A DNA stretch of 64,000 nucleotides from Euptelea pleiosperma (Eukaryota; Streptophyta; Magnoliopsida; Ranunculales; Eupteleaceae): positions 13,275,929 through 13,339,928 of the forward strand of contig CM068541.1 in assembly GCA_035048495.1 (NCBI GenBank), given 5' to 3'. The notes below the pieces were generated by a model, which did not search any database, was not told the origin of the DNA, and saw only the letters and a list, made by a program, of their open reading frames with translations. Below are positions 1 through 9,906 of the stretch, one piece after another (the first letter of the stretch is position 1; each line of letters begins with the position of its first letter). A program made the position numbers and the translations under genes.

Positions 1-820
1 AGATGTCAATATGTCATCATCCATTCAAATTACAAACAAGAACAAGTCAAAGCTTGTTAGGTGGACCGAGGACAAATAGAGTCAAGGGATTGGTGAGATA
101 TTTTGGCTATTGTTCTTCCAAGAAGTGTGCATGGTCGGTTGCAAAGAAAAAATCAATAATACAGTGCCTCGTGACACTTTTCGGGCTAATGATCCACCCA
201 AAATCAGCATGCTTAGTGATTTCGAACCGTTGGATTTGGATCCAATTCACAAGCCCGATCATGAAGCCTATAATAAAAAAGTGCTCGAAGTCAAGGGTTA
301 GAAATCACCAATCATGTTGATTTTCGGTGTGTAGGGACACGGTCAAACATTCATGGCACCAGTGGGCCCCAAAGAATATATTACGTGGCAGTTTGAGGGA
401 CTTCTGCATCTGTATCATAGAACGGATCCGGACCTCCGGTTGCACGTGTACTCTCATGCCAATCAATCATACAGAAACCAGCTCTTTCTCAGCCCAAACG
501 TATAATTAAACGTATTGTACCGAATAAGGGTGTACTTTCTGTAGCAAATCAATCACTCAAATGAGGGGCATTTTCGTCTTTACGTTTAAAGATTATCAAA
601 GTTTTGGCTAGGTCAAAGTCACACTAATAACAAAAGTGCAAAGGTAAATATATATAATGGAGCCAGATTCCTCGCTTGTTGAGCCAAGCCGAGCCGAGCC
701 GAGCACTTTTCCTTTTATTATCTCTTGAAGAGATATCGAAAATAACGAAATTATCTTTATTTTGCAATGGGTCGGGCTCAAGGGACCCCCTTTTTTGACC
801 CCTATCTTGGCGTACCCACA
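1..820. other. Intergenic sequence with a degraded MITE-like palindrome
   Basis: No gene is supported here. About 170-380 resembles a decayed copy of the palindromic MITE families seen later in the window. It carries a CACCCAAAATCAGCATG-like segment and, further on, an approximate reverse complement (ATCATGTTGATTTTCGGTGTG) leading into GTCAAACATTCATGG. Positions 685-705 hold a short GAGCC-type repeat. The small open frames look random: they lack domains and recognisable splice context. Confidence 0.4.
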
Positions 821-1083
821 TAGAAGATGAATGAATCAATGGCTGATTTTGGTGAGGATGATCTCTAAGGTGAGGAGATCATCCTCACAAAAATTCAAAT
901 CATTCTGATATTCATAGACTGGTTTAGAAGCTGAAGCATTATGGACCGTCGATATTTTTTGTGTAACTTTAAAACCACATTTGATGGGGTTAGAAATTTC
1001 AGAATGGGCTGATTTTTTGTTGGGGTGGTCTATATGGTGAGGTTATCATCCCCACCAAAAATCAGCCATTGATTCATCTTCTA
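821..1083. mobile_element. MITE, Stowaway-like, about 260 bp
   Basis: The ends are inverted repeats. The left end reads TAGAAGATGAATGAATCAAT and the right end reads ATTGATTCATCTTCTA, and the match continues inward through GGCTGATTTTGGTGAGGATGAT and its counterpart. A TA at each edge fits a TA target-site duplication, which would suggest a Tc1/mariner-type (Stowaway) MITE. It has no coding capacity. A related, more decayed copy lies at about 46960-47180. Confidence 0.6.
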
Positions 1084-1084
1084 G

Positions 1085-1320
1085 AGATTGGGCTGTCAAT
1101 GGATCGAATTTGGATCAGATCAGGGTCGGATCAATCCGATCCGATCCAATCCATTTTGATTAATGGATTCGGACACAATCCTATAATATTTTGTAAAAGA
1201 TAATAAAAAGGGAAAATATATTATCATATCACAAAAATGTATATAAATACATACATAAGTTCAGATTAGGTCCTTAATGGATCTGGTCAAGGTGGATCCA
1301 GAACCAGAACCAGGGCTGTC
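1085..1320. repeat. GATCCGATCC-rich degenerate repeat, probable hAT-type remnant
   Basis: The segment begins GGGCTGTCAATGGATCG and is rich in GGATCGGATCC-like words. GGGCTGTCAA-type ends are common on plant hAT non-autonomous elements. A similar word-rich piece lies at about 2150-2265. I could not find a convincing matching right end or an 8-bp duplication, so the class is a suggestion only. Confidence 0.3.
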
Positions 1321-1344
1321 TCTACCATAAGGCCATTAAGGTGG

Positions 1345-1610
1345 TCGCCGGCCTTGGATGTTTAGGCCACCCCTCCTTGGATATACAAACCAAAAATTAT
1401 TTTGATTGGTTATCTCTAGCCCTAGATTTTTGTACTTTTAAGATTGATTCTAGCCATTCGATTCAAGTATGCTTTTAGGGTAGTAAATCCAATGGCTCAT
1501 TTTTAGTGTGTTTATCCACCAATAGATAGGCTGAACTTCTACGCAATCATTAGGCCCAAAAAAGGATCTATGTAGGGCCACGAGAATCCTCTGCATAGAC
1601 TGCAACGGAC
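1345..1610. repeat. Diverged MITE copy (family C)
   Basis: The left half has GGATGTTTAGGCCACCCC, then ACCAAAAATTATTTTGATTGG. The right half has TTTAGTGTGTTTATCCACC and ends in CCACGAGAATCCTCTGCAT. The same ending and layout recur at about 48600-48960. The core resembles families A and B but the terminal sequences differ. Confidence 0.45.
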
Positions 1611-1694
1611 TACCATAGTCCTATGCTTTTAATTTTTTTTTTCCATAGCTTTTGAATTAGATTTTCACTATATAGAGAGTTAAAATTTTTAATT

Positions 1695-2099
1695 GGGTCG
1701 CGATGTAACAAGGTGTACCTGAGATCTTTTCATTTGCGGAAGCGGCAATTTTAGTAGTCACCGCTGCCATCTGGACCCACTGACTGCATGGATGTTTAGC
1801 CCACCCCTTAATAGACATTCTTACCAAAAATCAGCTTGTTTAATGATTTTTAGCCGTTGGTTTTAGTACTCAAAAAATGGTTGCATTCAACGGCTATACG
1901 AACGCCTTAAAAAGTTCTAAAAAATGCTAAAATCTAATGGTTATAGATTACCAATCGGGGTGATTTTTGGTGTGTATATCCACCAAAGGGTGGGATAAAC
2001 ATCCATGCGGTCATTGGACGCAGATGGCAATGGTGAGTAACAAAAATCGTTCTTCCGCATTTGCTACAGTTTCAGGCATACCTTGTTACATCTTTTTCC
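1695..2099. mobile_element. Mutator-like MITE, family B copy 1
   Basis: The ends are GGGTCGCGATGTAACAAGG on the left and CCTTGTTACATCTTTTTCC on the right. The interior is also largely inverted: GGATGTTTAGCCCACC, ACCAAAAATCAGCTTG and their complements face each other around the centre. TTTTAATT flanks both sides (1687-1694 and 2100-2107), consistent with the 9-bp duplications of better-preserved copies. No ORF is present. Confidence 0.75.
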
Positions 2100-2885
2100 T
2101 TTTAATTATACAATAATATATTAAATATAAAAAGCCTTATATGAAGTTTTCGCATCTGGGTCCAGACCTGATCCGATAACATATATGCTAAGGTCCATCG
2201 ACTCCAAACTCAGTTTTATCGGATCGGGTTATCGGACAGATTCGATCCACTGAGAGGGATCACTGCTTGATATTTATTTCCCGTTTTGACCTTACATTTT
2301 AGTCTCTGGAATCTCGTCAGCCCTACAAAAAAAGTAAAAACCACTTCATTTTAGTCTCTCTCCTAATCTCACTTTACGGAGGCAAAAATGTCTCGTGAAC
2401 ACGGTATGGCGTGGACATGGGAAAGAGATGGTGGTATTCCTGTAATTGTTGACAACAATTATGGGCAAATTAAAACACTCAAATGTATTTAGCTCTCCAT
2501 CGCCCAAATCCCTCATTTATTTGATCCGTGGCTTTGGAACCAATTTTCTTTTTCTGATTTTTAACAAAACCATCAATTACATCTGTCTGGTTTTACTTAC
2601 AAAAAAAAAAAAAAAAATCTGTCTGGTTTCACGAGCTGTTTTGTCCGACGATTTCGCTGTTACGATCCGGTTTCCGATAGGTTTTTCTGGTTTTCTGAGA
2701 GGAATTTATGGCCTAGCGAGTCTCCGGTCAAATATTCTGGTGGAATTTGTGGTTCTACGTGTGTGATCTGGTTTTGCGAGCGGTTTTAGTTGAATCTGAT
2801 CTTGTTTAGAGCTGGTGAAAAGCGGTATTCTGGTTGGAGGTTTTGAATCGATTCATTTTGTTCTTGGAGAGGAAGATTGTAAGGG
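2100..2885 (+). promoter_or_regulatory. Upstream region and probable 5' leader of the BES1/BZR1 gene
   Basis: This stretch separates the family B MITE from the BES1-type start codon. It holds a poly(A) run at about 2601-2616 and T-rich sequence. The last 150 bases are probably transcribed leader. An ATG-GCC-TAG minimal uORF occurs near 2708, but whether it lies inside the transcript cannot be told. No TATA box stands out clearly. Confidence 0.35.
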
Positions 2886-5800
2886 ATGACGTCGGGAACG
2901 AGGCTTCCGACATGGAAGGAGAGAGAGAACAATAAGAAAAGAGAGAGGAGGAGACGAGCGATCGCAGCGAAGATCTTTGCAGGCCTTCGGATGTACGGAA
3001 ACTACAAGCTTCCGAAGCACTGTGACAACAACGAGGTCTTGAAAGCTCTGTGTGACGAAGCCGGTTGGACTGTCGAAGAAGACGGCACCACTTACAGAAA
3101 GGTAAAACCTCACTTTCTCTCTTGCTCTCCAAGTTATGGTGATCGGTTTGCCCGGCGCATGTTATCAATGTATCATGATTGAAAATCAACGTGCGCCGGT
3201 TGTGAATGGAAGCCATGGAGACCACATCAATCTGTGATTTTCTCCCAATTTCTTCTTCCTTAGTAATTTCTGAGACCTTTATGTTTAAACTTTTAGATCA
3301 ACTGAACTGCGATCTACAGTCTATGAATCCATCGGAATCGATTTGTTCATTTTGTACGGGCTTGCTAGCATGCGTCGGACACCACCGGCGCACGTTAGCA
3401 GAGTCCGTTCAACTGATGGGCTTGCTTCTTCAGTCTTCCCCCCTCCTAGAGGGGGAGGGCCGAGCAGTACTTTTCTTTCTCTCGGTCTGCTGTCTCAGAT
3501 TTTTTTTTGGTTGCTTTGCGTACTGGCGCACGTTAGATCAGTTCACTTCGTTTTTATTTTTGGACGCGTGGAACGTAAGATTCCCTGCTTCTTTGCACAC
3601 GATGACTGAGAAAGTCTGAAATGAAAAATAGAAGAGATAAGACAACAGTACCCCCCTAAATTGTCGAAAAGCCTTCCCAAAATTCCCATCAGAATCTCGA
3701 AATCCGGGTATTGTAAGGGGCAGTTTTGCCATTTTAGGTACCATCTTCTCTTTCTCTTTTTTCCTCGTAGATTCAATATTTTCTCCTTCTGTGTGCTTTC
3801 TTCTTTTTAGGATCTCTCTTTCTTCTGCTCGTTCTTTCGGAGACTCCGAGTTCTGAACACTTTTACTTTTTCATGAAATTTCCGGTTTTTCCAAGGGCAA
3901 TTCCGGAATTCAACATCAGTTTCATAGATTGCCCCTCAAAAAACCTTGAAACGTCAAGATTTCATATCCAGTTTAAGGCTATTTTGATTAGTTTCTCGTT
4001 TCTGGACATATGGGTTTTGGTGACCGGTGATAATAGTTTAATGGGTTTGATTAGCGAGCGAGATTCCCGGGTAGTTCTTTTTTCCCACGAAAGTGAAGTA
4101 TAGTTTTGGGGGTTGGAGCTGTTCTTTATTACAGAGTTTATGATTAAATATAGAGAAAAAGGAGATCTCGAATTGATCCCCCCTCTTACTTTTTCTTCTT
4201 TTAGGCAGCTGAGTGTGTTTGATCGAACCCAAAATCTGTCTGGAAATAGCGTGTCGTGCGGAGAAACCATCGTTGACATTGAGTCAGATCTTGAGAAATT
4301 ACGATCTTGCCACCAACCCTTTAACACTAGGACCTTACGAGAAAGGAAAAATATGTAACAAGGTATGCCTGAAACTGTTCATTTGCGGAAGCGGCAGTTT
4401 TGGTAGTCACCGCTGCCATCTGGGACCACTGACCGCTTGGATGTTTATCTCACCCGTGGTGGATGTACATACCAAAAATCACCTTGATTGGTAATCTATA
4501 ACCATTAGATTTTAACACTTTTTAGCACCATTTAAGTCATTCTTATAGCCATTGAACACAACCATCTTTTGAGTACTAAAACGAACAGCTAAAAATCATT
4601 AAACATGCTGATTTTTTGTATGAATGTCTATTAAAGGGTGGGTTAAACATCCATGCGGTCAGTGGGCCCAGATGGCAGTGGTGACTACCAAAAATGCCGC
4701 TTCCGCAAATGAAAAGATCTCAGGTATACCTTGTTACATCACGACCCTACGAGAAAACCCTTGCTCGAAGCCGATCACATATCACAATATGAGCCACGGG
4801 GCAAACTCTTAGAGGGCAATGACCGTAAGGATGTTTGGCCCATGGTTTTAAAAACGGCCGTTTAACGGTAACTCCCCAAGTCCGTTTCCATGAAAACCGT
4901 TTAAACATGTTTTATCGGTTTTGAAAAAAATGGCTGTTTTTTGTTTTATTTAAAATCATTTAAACGGCTGTTAAAATCATTTAAACAGCCATTTAATTCT
5001 GAAAAATTTTGTGAAAAAAAACAGCGGTTAAATCCGTTTAATTCTGTTTTTTTCCATTTTTGCCCCTGGCCGTTTCAATCCGTTTTAAGGACCGTTTAAA
5101 TGGTAACGCCCCCAGTCTGTTTAACTGTTAAAACGGCCTCCTTTAAACCTTGGTTCGGCTCGGTGGACTTGTAAACCAAAAATTAGCTTGATTAGTGATT
5201 TCTAAGCGTTGGATTGGAGTCATTTGCGTGGATTGCATTTAACCGTAGAATTTAGAGCATTATTGACCATTATTTGGGGTACTAGATCCAAAGGTCTGAC
5301 ATAACTAATCAGGCTAATGTTTGGTTTTCCGGTCCAACGAGGGACTGGCCAAACATCCATATTGTCATGGTCCTCTAATAGTGTGCCACGTGGCTCATAT
5401 TGTGGTGTGTGATCAGCTTTGCTCACACACAGGTGTGAGCAAAGGTTTACTCGGACCTTACCATTGTTTTTGATAAAATTACCAAATTACCTCCGGACAT
5501 GGTAATCCGAGGGGTAGGCTGTTCCAGTGTTTTTGTGGGTTTTTTCAGAGTGCGCAATCTTTGGGCTGTGTTACTAGGTGGTGTTTGTGTAATGTTTCAG
5601 GGACTTAGCTCAAACTCGATTCAGTGAATCGCCGAGTTAGGCCTGGCTGATCTAAATTTTAATTTATAGCCCATGTGTCTAGAACAAATATACTGTGGAA
5701 CCGGTCTTCCCAACTAGAGTTCCTGCATTCCTCGCTTCCCATTTTTCATTTTTGTTTCCTGCATCATTCAGAAGTGTTTCCTTGGTCTACAATAAATTTT

Positions 5801-6931
5801 AGTTGTTTGTCTTAGAAGATGCAGCAATAACATAATAATTTGACCGATCAGAGGATCTTGACCTTACGATTTAGTACTAGAACTTGTAAATTTTGTGGTT
5901 TGTAAGTGTTGGTATTTTTGGAGAATGCTCCACTGAATGTGGCCCCCCGAATTGAGCAGTCTTGATCAATGAGTTGGACTACATGAGGGGTGTTGTGTCA
6001 TTGAGAATGATGGACCTCAGCTCCCTTGTGCTGAGTACTTGCACATCAAATGAAAATGCCTAGACCTTGATCACAAGCTATCTCACTGTAGGAATGTTAA
6101 AATTTTGTTTATTTGTGAATAATTGTTTTTCCGCTTTTGCAGGGATGCAAGCCTATGGAACGGATGGATGTGTTGGGTGGGTCTGCGTCGATGAGCCCTT
6201 GCTCGTCGTACCACCCAAGCCCGTGTGCTTCCTACAACCCGAGCCCAGCCTCCTCTTCCTTCCCAAGCCCAGCCTCATCCTCTTATGCCGCAAATGCCAG
6301 TGGTAATGGCGAGGGCAATTCACTTATCCCATGGCTTAAAACCTTCTCGTCTGCATCATCTTCGGCATCTTCGTCCAAGTTTCCCCACCATCTTTACATC
6401 AACACTGGCTCCATAAGTGCTCCTGTCACCCCTCCACTGAGCTCCCCAACTGCCCGTACCCCTCGAATTAAGACCGACTGGGATGACACAACTGCTGGTC
6501 CGGCCTGGGGTGGACACCGTTACTCTTACCTACCCTCTTCAACTCCACCAAGCCCAGGACGTCAAGTCCTCCCTGACTCTGGATGGCTTGCAGGGATCCG
6601 ATTCCCAAATGGTGGGCCATCGTCTCCCACATTTAGCCTTGTATCGGCAAACCCATTTGGCTTTAAGGAAGAAGCACTAGCAGGAGGCGGCTCCCGAATG
6701 TGGACGCCTGGGCAAAGCGGAACATGCTCTCCAGTCGTGGCTGGGGCCTCTGACCATACTGCTGATGTTCCAATGTGTGATGTGATCTCAGATGAGTTTG
6801 CGTTTGGCAGCAACACAACAGGGCTAGTGAAGCCATGGGAAGGAGAGAGGATCCACGAGGAGTGTGGATCGGATGACCTAGAGCTCACCCTCGGTAGCTC
6901 ACGGACCAGGTGTGTTGGCACTGATTTCTAA
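2886..6931 (+). CDS. BES1/BZR1 family brassinosteroid-signalling transcription factor, two exons
   Basis: Exons are 2886-3101 (72 codons, donor AAG|GTAAAA) and 6143-6931 (acceptor TTTTGCAG|GGATGC), phase 0, giving 334 aa. Residues 1-72 are the conserved basic, atypical bHLH-like DNA-binding region ([20 protein letters not shown], then [20 protein letters not shown]). The Ser/Pro-rich centre includes [10 protein letters not shown] and [11 protein letters not shown] (163-173), which matches the 14-3-3/GSK3-regulated zone of BZR1 and BES1. LELTL (318-322) near the C-terminus is an EAR-type repression motif. Family members are nuclear factors that bind E-box/BRRE promoter sites and are inactivated by BIN2-type GSK3 kinases. 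The length and motifs fit the BEH group (about 325 aa); orthology to one BEH is not resolved. The 3.0-kb intron holds one intact MITE and a nested pair. Confidence 0.93.
4345..4747. mobile_element. Mutator-like MITE, family B copy 2, perfect 9-bp duplication
   Basis: This 403-bp element lies in the intron of the BES1-type gene. The left end contains ATGTAACAAGGTATGCCTGA and the right end TCAGGTATACCTTGTTACAT. TACGAGAAA flanks it at 4336-4344 and 4748-4756 without mismatch. The interior folds back on itself nearly end to end, including CATTTGCGGAAGCGGCAG against its complement. A perfect 9-bp duplication is the hallmark of Mutator-superfamily insertion. No transposase is encoded. Confidence 0.88.
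4785..5425. mobile_element. Family A palindromic MITE split by a nested insertion
   Basis: The outer sequence starts CACAATATGAGCCACGGGG and ends GTGCCACGTGGCTCATATTG. Inner arms such as GGATGTTTGGCC and GGCCAAACATCC face each other. Positions 4842-5152 are foreign to the family and interrupt the left arm after GTTTGGCCC; the arm resumes at TCGGTGGACTTG. It lies in the intron of the BES1-type gene. Confidence 0.7.
4842..5152. mobile_element. Family G MITE nested inside a family A MITE
   Basis: This 311-bp piece begins ATGGTTTTAAAAACGGCCG and ends AAACGGCCTCCTTTAAACCT. Internal ATTTAAACGGCTGTTAAAAT and ATTTAAACAGCC segments give it strong self-complementarity. The flanks GTTTGGCCC (4833-4841) and GTTCGGCTC (5153-5161) agree at 7 of 9 positions, suggesting an aged 9-bp duplication. 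A second copy lies at 8476-8798. Confidence 0.6.
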
Positions 6932-8475
6932 TCATGATTTCTAAACATCATTATGTTTTGATTTCTTTTTCATTTGTCTAAACTTTGTCTTGTGTTGTGG
7001 TGTTGCAGCAGATAGAGAAATAGGAAAACAGAGTTCCGATCATTAGTTGGTCTCTTGCTTTAGCTTCTGCTTCTTCTTTGTGGAAATGCAACAGGTGACT
7101 GTTATTCAAGGTTGTTGAATTTGAATTTGGGGTGTTTTGATGAAAAAGGGTAGAAAAGGTGACCCATCTATGAGAGAGATTGGAGGAGAAAGGAGAGGTG
7201 GGGAAGATACAAAGGGTAGAAGGGGTTGTTCTTTTATTGTTATTATTTTTAAATTATATATCTATATATATAGTTCATGGTGGTGGGGTTCACCCTTCTT
7301 TTCTTCTTCTTTTATTTTATTGAAACCATTGATATACAGGTATTGATTGGTGTCTGTGATATTGGGTTTGCCATTGAGAGCAAATGTTGGATGTCAAGTA
7401 TTTGCTTCGATCTCAACGGAAAACCTTTTTTGGATTTGGGATGGAGAGAGAGAGAGAGAGGGTAGCATTTATTTATTATCAATTTTTTTGTGTTGATATC
7501 ATTCAATGGTCTCTGAGTCATATTGTCATTTGGGTTATCATCTCCTTCCTCTTTTTCTCATTTATTGCTAAATGTGCAACTAAGAAAAGTTCAAAAAATC
7601 TAAGAGCACTCCGAGGGCCCCAGCAATACTGTTCATGCAATTGGAATGGCTATAGGTTTGGGTTTTTTTTTTCATTCTTCTTCGACATGAATGGCTTCTC
7701 ATTCATCAGAAGACTTCTAACGATTACGGTTAACTCTGTTGCAATGCGTTACTGATGAGGATCGTAGGATCCACCGAAATTGAACCTGCTAAATCGCCGC
7801 TTTTGGTGCGGGGTTGTTATTAAACAAAACTGACTGGAAAACCAACTCTAGGGTTTTAGAGGATCTAACTAGAGAACTGATAAAAATTGGTTGGTTCAGT
7901 TGGGGGTTATTTTTATCAGGTTAACAGTTAACCCGACCCATTTCCACCCATCAAGACAATCACATTAATTTCAAATCTGGCCAGTAAGGTGTCTACTTTG
8001 AGCCACATTTTTTATGGATATGGTCTGGTCCTTCAAAACCAATTTTCACGCGATATACGGCAGGTTATTTTTCCCCAAAGAGGGAAAATGTGATAAAGCT
8101 GGTAGTATCATTCTTGGAATACTAAAGACTGATGCCGCATCAGTTGTGCTCATTGTTATCAAGTTTGGGCTCTTAGAATATGGCGCTCTTGTGGCAATCT
8201 ATTTGATTTCTCAATCAGGGCAAGCCGATAGGTAGCCCTCTCAAACCGTTTCTTTTTAAGAATTAAAAAGATTTATGGCAAGAACAAAAGGCCTTGGACA
8301 CGTGATGGATCTTGAAGCAATAGAACGATTGCAAAATAATAATTAAATATATTTAGAAATATAATAAGGAAATTAATATAAGAAAAAAGGTCGATGTAAT
8401 TCAAAAAGAACAATAAATCATCCAATTGATTAGCCCATTAATATACCTAAACCAGCGATACTGGTTGACCATATC
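6932..8475. other. 3' flank of the BES1-type gene and intergenic sequence
   Basis: The first few hundred bases are probably 3' UTR. The stretch includes a (GA)n microsatellite at about 7445-7462 and T-rich tracts. The small open frames here show no domains. I see no further gene. Confidence 0.4.
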
Positions 8476-8798
8476 AAGGTTTAAAAGGGGCCGTTATAAC
8501 GGTATAATGGACTGGGGGCATTACCATTTTTCTCCGTTTAAATGTCCGTAAAATGAATTGTAGTGGACACGGCCAAAAATGGAAAAAATAGCAATGTAAA
8601 TTCAAATTTTCAAAAATGAAAAAAAAAAATAATAAATAACAGAAATAACAGCCCTTTTTTTCATAATTTTTTTCAGAAAATAATGTCCGCTATGTTCTAA
8701 GCTTCAAAACGGTTCATAACATAATGGGCATTCAGCGTTAACGCATTACCATTTTAAGGGCTGTAAAGTTCGTTAAAACCGCATTATTTTAAACCATG
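8476..8798. mobile_element. Family G MITE copy
   Basis: The element begins AAGGTTTAAAAGGGGCCG and ends ACCGCATTATTTTAAACCAT, with inverted matches continuing inward (GGGGGCATTACCATTTT against AACGCATTACCATTTTAAGG). Flanks GACCATATC and GACCATACA match at 7 of 9 positions. It has the same family layout as 4842-5152. Confidence 0.6.
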
Positions 8799-9215
8799 GA
8801 CCATACATCCACCAATTGCAGTCCCTTGAACTGGCCAGTGCAATAAAAGGAAGTCTATTTATAAGATGATGCAAGTCCATTGGTTAGTTAGCATGTGCAC
8901 CATGTTCTCTTTAGTATTAAAAAGGGAAATAATGGTTTCATAAGCACAATATGGGGACATAACTCACATGTAGGGGATTAGGTCTCATCATTCAATGGTT
9001 CCCACCTCATAATCTCATAATTAAATAATGGACTGGAGGTGTTAATTCCATTCATTTGCAATTTGAGAAAAAAAACTAACCAATGGTCGAGAAAACCATA
9101 GGTGAGATTTATTAACTGGTAGGTTCTGACCCCCTGGATTTGTGCCACATGTACAGATATTCTAATTGTAGATGTGAGGTCAGTTAAACCCGTTTGATAC
9201 TCCTAGGTAGAATAG

Positions 9216-9492
9216 GGCCCTGCTTGGTAGCAATACAAATGTTTGCGGCATTTGCATGTGCTTGGTGGCGCAACATCCAACAAATATTTGCATTAGACCC
9301 AATTATTTCTGGTCAAAAAGTGGTCTAATGTTAGCAGCCAAAAAGTGGCTGCAAACAATAGGCAAATGACTCTCTCATCCCCCTTGGTCTCCCCCCACTT
9401 CTCCCCTCCCCAACCATTAGAAAGTTTTCCCTATCAAATATTTGCCTACAAACAGTTTCCTGCAAAATACATACAGGATGCCAAGCAGGGCC
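9216..9492. mobile_element. PIF/Harbinger-like MITE, 277 bp, TAG duplication
   Basis: The ends are GGCCCTGCTTGGTA and TGCCAAGCAGGGCC. TAG sits on both sides (9213-9215 and 9493-9495). Three-base duplications and GGCCCTG-type termini are typical of Tourist/PIF-Harbinger MITEs. The inner pairs AAAAAGTGG/CCACTTTTT-like and GCAAATATTTG words are also inverted. Confidence 0.7.
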
Positions 9493-9906
9493 TAGATGAC
9501 TGTTTATTGGTAACTGGAGAAAGAATGGGCAATTCTTTTTCTCCCCGTCCCGTCATACCTGTGCAATCCATGAAAAGGCCAAGCATTTTAGCTTTAAAAA
9601 TCCCCAATTGATATCAAACACCCTAGGCATGTTGTTCAATGACCAAGGGAGATAGATGAGTTGTCTGACCCAGCAGAGTCTCTCTCTCATTAACTCGAAA
9701 GACTATAAATTGAGTGGTTTTTTTCACAGAATTTGTCATTATGAACTGTACACTGTACAACTTGGTTACCAATTACTTTACATGGAACCGAAGAATATAT
9801 ATAGAGCATTGGTAAAATAAAAAACGCTGCACAGAAAATCAACCTGGACCAGGGAATACCCTTCCTGGAGATATTCTTCAGTGGAACTGAAGCCAAATCC
9901 AACAAA

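Noticed and set aside
2446..2766. 106-codon frame upstream of the BES1-type gene
   Set aside because: It runs through a poly(A) tract and has no homology signal or splice context; it is more likely promoter/leader sequence.
7137..7755. Several open frames after the BES1-type gene
   Set aside because: They overlap simple repeats and T-rich sequence and show no recognisable protein features.
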